A stretch of DNA of 5,186 nt from JAWWBG01 sp033721095. GTDB taxonomy: Bacteria; Actinomycetota; Nitriliruptoria; Nitriliruptorales; Nitriliruptoraceae. The number at the start of each line of letters is the position of its first letter. Position 1 is the stretch's first letter. Position numbers and translations under genes: made by a program. Shown here piece by piece: positions 1 to 4,713 of this stretch. The DNA lies in contig JAWWBG010000174.1 of the NCBI GenBank assembly GCA_033721095.1, positions 1-5,186 on the forward strand. The letters are read 5' to 3'. Under the pieces are notes generated by a model. The model was not told the origin of the DNA. It searched no databases and worked only from the letters and a program-made list of their open reading frames with translations.

Positions 1-1540
1 CCCAGGGCGCCATGACGCGCGGCGCGACCGTCCATGTCGTGGACTCGCCAGGCCCGAACGGTTCGTCGATCCGCAGCACTTCGCCACCAGCCAGGATCAT
101 CAGCCGGTCGTAGGTGGCGTCGCTCGTGTTGGTGACGGCGACCTCGACCTGCTCGGCACCGTCCAGCAGGCGAGCGGTGACCTCCAGCGGCGGTGCTTGT
201 TCCAACGGGCGGCGCGCGTCGAAGGTGGCGGCCTGGAGCGCCTCGAGATCAATGTCGACACGGGTGTGGCCGGGCTCGTGGGTGACGCGTGGCGAGCTGT
301 TGAAGCCACGATTGCTGACGGTCCAGTCGCCCGGGAGCCGGACGTCGTGAGAACCCTGGCGGGGAGCGCGCAGCAGGAGGCTGGCTGTCTCCATCCCGGC
401 GCCGTCTGCCCAGGCAAGTGTTCGTGTCACGAGCGCGACCGACGGCTGGGACGCCGATGCAAGGACGAACGCAGCACCCGAGAAGGCCAGCGTGACCGCG
501 GGGACGACGACCCAGGCGAGCTCTGGACGCCGCAGCCGTGACAGGCCCAGGCCCGTCACGGGGCCGACGACGATCACGTAGCCCAGCAGGAACAGTGTCA
601 GCAGGCCCACCGATGGCAGGCGAACGTCCCCGATGCCGCCGCCCTCGCCGCGTGCGAGATCCGAACGCCCACGAGGGCCGGCGCTGAGCAGGGGCTCCCA
701 GAAGCCCGTGTCCCGTCCCAGGCCGGGAGTGCCGAGGTGCGCACCGACAACCGCCAGCTGACCCTGGCCGACCAGCAACGAGGCGCCCACGATCTCCCCG
801 CCGACGAGGATCGGGCTCGCGGCCGGTGCGACGGTGACCGCCGCCGTGCCGGGGGCCTCCCCGGCAGTCACGGAGGTCACGGGTGACCAGGGCAGGCCGA
901 GGCCGGGTTCCGCGTCGGGGCCGACCGTGACGACCAGGTCGAGGCCCGCCGTCACGGCGGCGGCCAGGCCAGCTGTCGCGTCGGCCGAGAGGTCCCGCAG
1001 CCGATCGGCGTCGATCACGAGCACCGCCAGGGATGCCAGTGCGGGCGGCCCGTGCGGCAGCCAGACGGGTTCGATCGCGACGGGGACAATCGGGCGACCG
1101 GTCACGGCGTCGGCCACGATCGGGAAGCCGGCGGGGACGGTCCCCACCACGCCGGCCAGCGCGACGCTGGAACCCTCCACGCGTGGCCGGCGAACCAGGG
1201 GCTCCCGACCGTCGGACGGGATGATGCTGATTCGTGGTGGTGAGTCTCCGGGGGACAGCACGTGGAACCGACGGGTGGCGCCTGCCGTCGCCTCGACCGG
1301 GATCCGCTCGATCGTGTTGGTCGTGGAGGTCACCTCGATGACGCCTTCGAACAGTCCGGTCGGCGTGATCTCGATCGTCACGGGCATCGTGTCGCCCGGT
1401 ACTTGGCGACCACCGAACCCCACTTCGACGACGAGTCCGAGCTCGTCCGCGGTCAGGGCATCTTCGACGGCCCCGGCCGGCGTGGCGATCGCGAGCAATG
1501 CGATGGCCGCGCCAGCCAGCGTGGCCATCCTTGTCGTCAC
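1..1540 (-). CDS. Exported membrane-anchored protein of unknown function, 3' end missing
   Basis: Reading leftward, the frame stays open for 513 codons from GTG 1540 to the window edge. I chose GTG 1540 because GGAGG at 1547-1551 sits exactly 6 bases upstream. In-frame ATGs at 1561 and 1573 have poorer sites. Residues 1-24 form a signal peptide (Arg4, hydrophobic core, cleavage after PAGA). Residues 25 to about 310 should be extracytoplasmic. Around 170-213 the pattern VLVIDADRL, then a helix, then GLDLVVTVGP resembles the glutamine-amidotransferase-like fold seen in DUF4350-type proteins; this is a resemblance from memory. Two transmembrane helices follow at about 311-331 and 342-361, joined by a short basic loop SRLRRPELAW that should face the cytoplasm. 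Residues 362-513 look like another beta-rich external region. The layout recalls uncharacterised Gram-positive membrane proteins that often lie beside ABC transporter genes, but no such neighbour is visible here. Function unknown. Confidence 0.85.
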   Translation of the reverse strand, partial: MTTRMATLAGAAIALLAIATPAGAVEDALTADELGLVVEVGFGGRQVPGDTMPVTIEITPTGLFEGVIEVTSTTNTIERIPVEATAGATRRFHVLSPGDSPPRISIIPSDGREPLVRRPRVEGSSVALAGVVGTVPAGFPIVADAVTGRPIVPVAIEPVWLPHGPPALASLAVLVIDADRLRDLSADATAGLAAAVTAGLDLVVTVGPDAEPGLGLPWSPVTSVTAGEAPGTAAVTVAPAASPILVGGEIVGASLLVGQGQLAVVGAHLGTPGLGRDTGFWEPLLSAGPRGRSDLARGEGGGIGDVRLPSVGLLTLFLLGYVIVVGPVTGLGLSRLRRPELAWVVVPAVTLAFSGAAFVLASASQPSVALVTRTLAWADGAGMETASLLLRAPRQGSHDVRLPGDWTVSNRGFNSSPRVTHEPGHTRVDIDLEALQAATFDARRPLEQAPPLEVTARLLDGAEQVEVAVTNTSDATYDRLMILAGGEVLRIDEPFGPGESTTWTVAPRVMAPW

Positions 1541-1546
1541 GGCATG

Positions 1547-1551
1547 CCTCC
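1547..1551 (-). promoter_or_regulatory. Ribosome binding site deciding the start of the membrane protein
   Basis: GGAGG on the minus strand, followed by six bases (CATGCC) and then GTG at 1540-1538. This is ideal Shine-Dalgarno spacing. It favours GTG over the ATGs at 1561 and 1573, which would place this motif inside the coding sequence and lengthen the signal peptide's N-region. Confidence 0.65.
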
Positions 1552-1598
1552 AGCCCGTCATCGGGCACCCCATCGGATTGGGGACGTTTCCAGCAAGT

Positions 1599-1608
1599 CT
1601 GACGTCAG
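1599..1608. promoter_or_regulatory. Perfect 10-bp palindrome, possible operator
   Basis: CTGACGTCAG is a perfect inverted repeat with no spacer. It lies about 60 bases upstream of the leftward gene's start and about 150 bases upstream of the Nudix start. Its position in a divergent intergenic region suits a dimeric regulator's site. The link to any regulator is a guess, and a single palindrome of this size can occur by chance. Confidence 0.3.
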
Positions 1609-1614
1609 CCGAGC

Positions 1615-1642
1615 CCGGGAGGTTCCGGGTTCTCCCGGACCT
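1615..1642. repeat. GC-rich imperfect inverted repeat in the divergent region
   Basis: CCGGGAG (1615-1621) pairs with CTCCCGG (1632-1638). An overlapping alternative pairs AGGT(t)CCGGG (1620-1629) with CCCGGACCT (1634-1642), giving nine pairs, one bulged T and a four-base loop. Neither arm is followed by a T run on either strand, so it is not an obvious intrinsic terminator. It could be a protein-binding site or a leader hairpin. Confidence 0.35.
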
Positions 1643-1744
1643 TCCTGCTGAAGGGGACCATCACCCGACGGGTCGTGCGCAACCGTTTGTACACCATCGA
1701 CCAGTGGCAGCCGGCGCCTGTGCTCGCCGCCCTACCTTCGCGGC

Positions 1745-1750
1745 AGGAGG
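1745..1750 (+). promoter_or_regulatory. Ribosome binding site deciding the Nudix start
   Basis: AGGAGG followed by five bases (AGGAC) and GTG 1756. It is the strongest Shine-Dalgarno in the window. It selects GTG 1756 over the in-frame GTG at 1675. Confidence 0.8.
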
Positions 1751-1755
1751 AGGAC

Positions 1756-2619
1756 GTGGACGAGCACACCAGACCGGCCGGCGGGGACCGGCCCGCTCCG
1801 TTCCGGCTCGACGGAACCGTGGCCGCTGCGGTGCCGTCCGCCACCGTCATGCTCCTCCGCGATGGCGCCGACGGCATCGAGACGTTTCTCCTCGAACGCC
1901 ATCTCGACTCGGACTTCGCGGGTGGTGCCTACGTCTTCCCGGGCGGCAAGGTGGACGATCGCGACCTCGACTTCCCGCTGGACCGCTGGGTCGGATGCGA
2001 CGCCGAGGCGGCGATGCGCGAGCTCGGGACGCGCAGTGAACAGGAGGCCGTCGGTCTGCACGTGGCGGCGGTGCGCGAGACCTTCGAGGAGGCTGGGATC
2101 CTGCTGGCCTCCCGGGGGATGGAGGCGCTCACCGCCGAGGACCTCGCATCGGAGTCGTTCCAGACCGCTCGGCAAAGGCTGAGCGATCGCGACGACGACT
2201 TCGACTGGCGGCCATGGCTCGAGGAGGAGGACCTGACGCTGGCGCTCGGCGCCCTGGCGTTCGCCGCCTGGTGGACGACGCCGGAGGGACCGCACCGGCG
2301 CTTCGACACGCGGTTCTTCTGGGCGCGCGTGCCGGCGGCCCAGCAGGCGGCCATGGCGCCCAATCACGTGGAGGTGGTGGGTGGCAGGTGGCTGTCGCCT
2401 GCGGCCGCGATCGCGGCGCACGACGCTGGCGACGTGGTCATCATCTATCCGACGCGAACGAATCTCGGCGCCCTCACCCCCTTTGCAACGGCCGAGGAGG
2501 CCTGGCTCGCGGCCGCTGACGGTCGCACGGATCGTCGGCGGATCCAACCGGTCGTGGTCGATGTGGACGGCGCCGTCATGGTGCAGCACCCGGATGGCGG
2601 GCCACCGGTCTCGGTGTGA
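1756..2619 (+). CDS. Nudix hydrolase, NUDT19/RP2p-like (interrupted Nudix box)
   Basis: The product has 287 residues and should hydrolyse a nucleoside diphosphate linked to another group, using divalent metal held by the Nudix helix. The box is split: FPGG lies at residues 61-64 and the helix motif RETFEEAG at 107-114 (R107, E108, E111, E112, G114). The second Gly of PGG and the Arg are 43 residues apart instead of the usual 14, so about 29 residues are inserted. Such an insertion is characteristic of the NUDT19/RP2p acyl-CoA diphosphatase group, which makes CoA derivatives the best substrate guess. The strand VPSATVMLLRD (26-36) and the following FLLERHLDSDFAGG match the fold's usual entry. 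The C-terminal part contains the aromatic patch FAAWWTTPEG (169-178) also typical of this group. The protein has no signal peptide and should be cytoplasmic. The start is set by AGGAGG at 1745-1750. The next gene on the same strand begins 161 bases downstream. The family call is firm; the substrate is inference. Confidence 0.94.
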   Translation: MDEHTRPAGGDRPAPFRLDGTVAAAVPSATVMLLRDGADGIETFLLERHLDSDFAGGAYVFPGGKVDDRDLDFPLDRWVGCDAEAAMRELGTRSEQEAVGLHVAAVRETFEEAGILLASRGMEALTAEDLASESFQTARQRLSDRDDDFDWRPWLEEEDLTLALGALAFAAWWTTPEGPHRRFDTRFFWARVPAAQQAAMAPNHVEVVGGRWLSPAAAIAAHDAGDVVIIYPTRTNLGALTPFATAEEAWLAAADGRTDRRRIQPVVVDVDGAVMVQHPDGGPPVSV

Positions 2620-2624
2620 CGGCC

Positions 2625-2645
2625 CCGCGTGACCCCGCGGATTTT
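2625..2645 (+). terminator. Weak intrinsic-terminator-like hairpin after the Nudix gene
   Basis: CCGCG (2625-2629) pairs with CGCGG (2636-2640) around a six-base loop, followed directly by ATTTT. It lies five bases after the TGA. The stem is short but all G-C, and the T run has only four bases, so termination may be partial. Confidence 0.4.
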
Positions 2646-2672
2646 CCTGCCCCGGGCAGATCGGACGGTGAC

Positions 2673-2678
2673 TAGGGT
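2673..2678 (+). promoter_or_regulatory. Possible -10 element upstream of the MBL gene
   Basis: TAGGGT fits the TANNNT -10 pattern of high-GC Gram-positive housekeeping promoters. It lies downstream of the hairpin at 2625-2640 and about 100 bases before the MBL start. No good -35 box occurs 16-18 bases upstream, so the call is tentative. Confidence 0.3.
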
Positions 2679-2780
2679 GACACCATCTCCTTGTGACGGA
2701 GCGGGAGCCGTCTGGCGGGAGTCACCGCGCGGCGGTCCGACCAGGGCCGCCGCGCCTCGCCGTCCGGGGCCAGGCCTGCG

Positions 2781-3671
2781 ATGACCAGTGATCCGCTCGA
2801 GCAGATGTCGCCGCCGATCGACCCACGCCTCGACTGGGAACTCCCGCCCTTCGGTGGCCTCGACGCCGTGGAAGATCTCGACGCGCACACCACCCGGGTG
2901 CTCGCCCCCAACCCATCGAGCATGACGCTGGACGGCACGAACACCTACGTCGTCGCGGCGGCTGGCGAGGCCGTCATCGTCGACCCGGGACCGGCTGACA
3001 GCAGCCACCGGGATGCCGTCGCGGAAGTGCTGTCGCGACACGACGCCGAGTGCCGGGCCGTGGCCGTGACGCACCACCATCACGACCACAGCGAGGCTGC
3101 CGCGGCGTGGGCGGCGCACTTCGACGCCGAGTTGTGGGCCACGACGCCCGCGATTGCCGGAGAGTCCGGAACCCTCGTCAGCCCGGGCGACCGCCTCGGC
3201 GTCGGCGACGTCGCCCTCCACGCGGTGGCCACACCGGGGCACTGCGCGGACCACGTGGCGTGGCGGCTGTCCTCGGGCCCCCTCCTGAGTGGCGACCACG
3301 TGCTCGGACGTGGCACGTCCGTCGTCGCCCACCCTGATGGCGATCTCGAGGCATACCTCGACAGCCTGCGCACGGTCCTCGACCTGGGGCCGGATGCGCT
3401 CTACCCCGGCCATGGGCCGGTGCTCGACGAGGACCCGACGGCCGTGGTGCGGTACTACCTCGAGCATCGCGCGTTCCGAGAGGAGCAGATCCTTGCCCTG
3501 TTGGCGGTCAAGCCACGGTCGTCGTTGGGGCTGGTCCGACGGATCTACCGGGACGTTCCCAAGCTCCTGTGGCCAGCGGCCGAGCTGTCGACCCGAGCCG
3601 CGCTCGACAAGCTCGAGGCGGAGGGACGCATCGAGCGTCGAGGCACGAAGGCGCACTTGGCTGCGCGCTGA
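2781..3671 (+). CDS. MBL-fold metallo-hydrolase with winged-helix C-terminus (LACTB2-like)
   Basis: The product has 296 residues. The metallo-beta-lactamase fold begins near residue 38 with the family signature NPSSMTLDGTNTY (44-56) and IVDPG (66-70). The dinuclear metal site is complete: H98, H100, D102 and H103 in THHHHDHSE, H154 in TPGH, D172 in LSGDHVLG, and H211 in YPGHGP. Residues from about 233 onward (REEQILALL to the end) form a winged-helix domain of the BLACT_WH type, as in LACTB2-like proteins. Human LACTB2 is an endoribonuclease, but bacterial members mostly lack a proven substrate, so the reaction here is unknown beyond metal-dependent hydrolysis. There is no signal peptide; the protein should be cytoplasmic. 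ATG 2781 is preceded by only a weak site (AGG at 2772-2774, six-base spacing). An in-frame ATG at 2805 is the alternative. Its 3' end overlaps the lipoprotein frame by 11 bases. In actinobacteria I recall MBL and Nudix genes occurring near each other around crp and nth, which are absent here. Confidence 0.94.
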   Translation: MTSDPLEQMSPPIDPRLDWELPPFGGLDAVEDLDAHTTRVLAPNPSSMTLDGTNTYVVAAAGEAVIVDPGPADSSHRDAVAEVLSRHDAECRAVAVTHHHHDHSEAAAAWAAHFDAELWATTPAIAGESGTLVSPGDRLGVGDVALHAVATPGHCADHVAWRLSSGPLLSGDHVLGRGTSVVAHPDGDLEAYLDSLRTVLDLGPDALYPGHGPVLDEDPTAVVRYYLEHRAFREEQILALLAVKPRSSLGLVRRIYRDVPKLLWPAAELSTRAALDKLEAEGRIERRGTKAHLAAR

Positions 3672-4371
3672 GCCGGCGGCGGTCCTCGCCGTCGCCGCCA
3701 TCCTGCTCGCCGCCTGCGGTGTGCCGTCGGACGACCCGTCCGCGTTCGTGACTGCCAGCCCGCTCCCGAGCCCGTCCTCGTCGCCGTCCCCCTCGCCCAC
3801 GCCGACGAGCAGCCCGACACCGGTCCCGCGACCGCCAACCGACGCCGACCGCGCCCGCTTCGTCAGCGCTCATCGGCCGGCCGGCGTCTCGGACATCCAT
3901 CACGTCGCCGTCGACGTGGACGGCGATGACGTCGAGGAAATCGTGTTCGCGATGATTCGGGACGAGCGACTCCGCGTCGAGGTCGCGTGGTGGGAGGGGA
4001 CCGACCACGCCATCCTGGCGGTGGCTGACGGGGCGCAGGCGAACCGCATCGAGGCGATTGCTGCAAGCGACATCAACGCTGACGGGCAGACCGAGATCGC
4101 CGTGCGTCACGCCGGGGAGGATCGCGCCGGCCTCGACCTGTGGGCCATCGTCCGACGCGTCCTGGCGGAGGTCCCCGGCCGGGGCGGCTGTGTCAAGGGC
4201 AACAGCTTCGGCGAGCAGGGTGCCCGGCTGGCCGACAACGACGGCGACGACGTCCTCGAGATCACCGGGACGTGTGACGGACCGATTGGCTTCCTGCGCA
4301 CGACCGTCACGTGGCGGTGGGACGGCGAGGTCTATCGGGCCAACGAGGGCAACGGTCGCCGAGCGAACTGA
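3661..4371 (+). CDS. Lipoprotein with acidic DxDGD-type repeats; start codon uncertain (CTG)
   Basis: A 236-residue reading from CTG 3661 gives a short N-region (Arg2), a hydrophobic core at about 6-18 and the lipobox LAAC, with Cys19 as the likely lipidated residue. Residues 31-60 are a Ser/Pro/Thr-rich tether. The folded part, about 61-236, holds three acidic segments: VDVDGDDVEEI (84-94), DINADGQTEI (137-146) and ADNDGDDVLEI (191-201). These resemble the calcium-binding D-x-D-G-D loops of FG-GAP/VCBS repeats. Two cysteines (177 and 205) could form a disulfide outside the membrane. No ATG, GTG or TTG lies in a sensible place before the signal sequence: the nearest upstream is TTG 3492, and GTG 3721 falls after the lipobox. 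GAAGG at 3647-3651 lies nine bases before CTG. The frame overlaps the MBL stop by 11 bases, suggesting translational coupling. Function unknown. Confidence 0.8.
   Translation: MRAEPAAVLAVAAILLAACGVPSDDPSAFVTASPLPSPSSSPSPSPTPTSSPTPVPRPPTDADRARFVSAHRPAGVSDIHHVAVDVDGDDVEEIVFAMIRDERLRVEVAWWEGTDHAILAVADGAQANRIEAIAASDINADGQTEIAVRHAGEDRAGLDLWAIVRRVLAEVPGRGGCVKGNSFGEQGARLADNDGDDVLEITGTCDGPIGFLRTTVTWRWDGEVYRANEGNGRRAN
3751..3840 (+). repeat. Low-complexity Ser/Pro/Thr-coding tract
   Basis: This stretch encodes the 30-residue tether of the lipoprotein, alternating SP and TP pairs. It is C-rich and nearly repetitive in DNA (cgtcc, ccgtc, cccac units). It is prone to slippage, so length variation between relatives is likely. 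Confidence 0.75.
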
Positions 4372-4394
4372 TGCACGGCGCGGCGGAACGCGAT

Positions 4395-4427
4395 GCGCCC
4401 CGCCGCAGGGGGCTTGCAGCGGGGCGC
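4395..4427 (+). terminator. Strong hairpin downstream of the lipoprotein, possible terminator
   Basis: GCGCCCCGC (4395-4403) pairs perfectly with GCGGGGCGC (4419-4427). Inside the loop, GCA (4405-4407) can pair with TGC (4415-4417). It begins 24 bases after the lipoprotein stop. There is no T run after it. U-tract-less terminators are often proposed in high-GC bacteria, so the role is plausible but unproven. Confidence 0.45.
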
Positions 4428-4439
4428 CGAAGACGGTGA

Positions 4440-4479
4440 TGCCCGACCGGGCAGCAGAGGGGATGGGGAGAACCTGCCC
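4440..4479 (+). repeat. Two mutually exclusive short hairpins
   Basis: TGCCC (4440-4444) can pair with GGGCA (4449-4453). Alternatively GGGCAG (4449-4454) can pair with CTGCCC (4474-4479). Both use the same middle strand, so only one can form at a time. This is the simplest layout of a switch, but the arms are short and G/C-only complementarity is common in such DNA. Confidence 0.3.
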
Positions 4480-4493
4480 AGTCCACCGTCCTT

Positions 4494-4514
4494 TCGCGGC
4501 ATCGCGACCGCGAT
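4494..4514. repeat. Nested inverted repeats TCGCGG/CCGCGA and ATCGCG/CGCGAT
   Basis: TCGCGG (4494-4499) pairs with CCGCGA (4508-4513). Within it, ATCGCG (4501-4506) and CGCGAT (4509-4514) form a palindrome with a two-base spacer. The second form is better suited to a protein-binding site than to an RNA hairpin. Confidence 0.3.
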
Positions 4515-4518
4515 CTTT

Positions 4519-4535
4519 CGGCTCTCTCTGAGCCG
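4519..4535. repeat. Perfect 6-bp stem-loop CGGCTC-TCTCT-GAGCCG
   Basis: CGGCTC (4519-4524) pairs with GAGCCG (4530-4535) around a five-base pyrimidine loop. It is not followed by a T run on either strand. It lies about 180 bases before the GTPase start. Confidence 0.35.
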
Positions 4536-4702
4536 TGACGACAATGTAACGGTGGACCCTGCCGGTGCGGCCACCCTGCTGGACCATCTCCAGTGGCCCG
4601 AAATGACTAGTCGTGTCTCGTCACCCGGGACTCAAGTCTCCCCACGACGTGCCGATGAATTGGGGGTGGACGGTCCGCCCCCGCGGGTCCGTCAGACGCG
4701 TC

Positions 4703-4707
4703 AGGAG
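4703..4707 (+). promoter_or_regulatory. Ribosome binding site deciding the GTPase start
   Basis: AGGAG followed by six bases (ATCCTG) and GTG 4714. None of the upstream in-frame starts (4393, 4552, 4603, 4666) has a comparable site. Confidence 0.75.
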
Positions 4708-4713
4708 ATCCTG

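Larger units (their letters stand above)
1541..1755. other. Divergent intergenic region
   Basis: This 215-bp stretch separates two genes transcribed away from each other, so it must carry both start regions. It holds the two inverted repeats listed separately and both Shine-Dalgarno sites. An open frame continues upstream of the Nudix start to GTG 1675, but that extension has no ribosome binding site. I could not identify a convincing -35/-10 pair on either strand. TACCTT at 1733-1738 is only a faint -10 resemblance. Confidence 0.6.
4372..4713. other. Hairpin-rich intergenic gap before the GTPase gene
   Basis: This 342-bp gap has no recognised gene. The frame shared by the lipoprotein and the GTPase stays open through it, with possible starts at ATG 4393, GTG 4552, ATG 4603 and GTG 4666. 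From 4501 to 4713 only about two thirds of its codons end in G or C, against about nine in ten inside the GTPase gene, which argues that it is untranslated. It holds inverted repeats at 4395-4427, 4440-4479, 4494-4514 and 4519-4535. I compared it from memory with tmRNA, RNase P, SRP RNA and common riboswitches and saw none of their signatures. Confidence 0.55.

Noticed and set aside
249..1568. 439-codon minus-strand open frame with a very Arg/Gly-rich translation
   Set aside because: It is a shadow of the real membrane protein in another minus frame. The real frame has a Shine-Dalgarno site, a signal peptide and transmembrane helices, while this one has implausible composition.
1675..1755. 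N-terminal extension of the Nudix protein from GTG 1675
   Set aside because: No Shine-Dalgarno precedes GTG 1675, while AGGAGG lies five bases before GTG 1756.
834..2039. 401-codon plus-strand open frame over the left gene and the Nudix gene
   Set aside because: Its translation is low-complexity Ser/Arg/Ala, it spans two well-supported genes and the divergent region, and it has no recognisable domain.
2445..3800. 451-codon minus-strand open frame opposite the MBL gene
   Set aside because: It is the antisense of a gene with a complete metal-binding site; its Arg/Gly/Val-rich composition is typical of a GC-rich shadow frame.
4519..4535. Stem-loop considered as an intrinsic terminator
   Set aside because: No T run follows it on either strand and no gene ends close by on either side.
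3508..4587. 359-codon minus-strand open frame opposite the lipoprotein
   Set aside because: It covers the end of the MBL gene, the whole lipoprotein and part of the gap, with no domain and no ribosome binding site seen.
4372..4713. tRNA, tmRNA, RNase P RNA, SRP RNA or known riboswitch in the gap
   Set aside because: None of the conserved sequence cores that I know for these RNAs is present.
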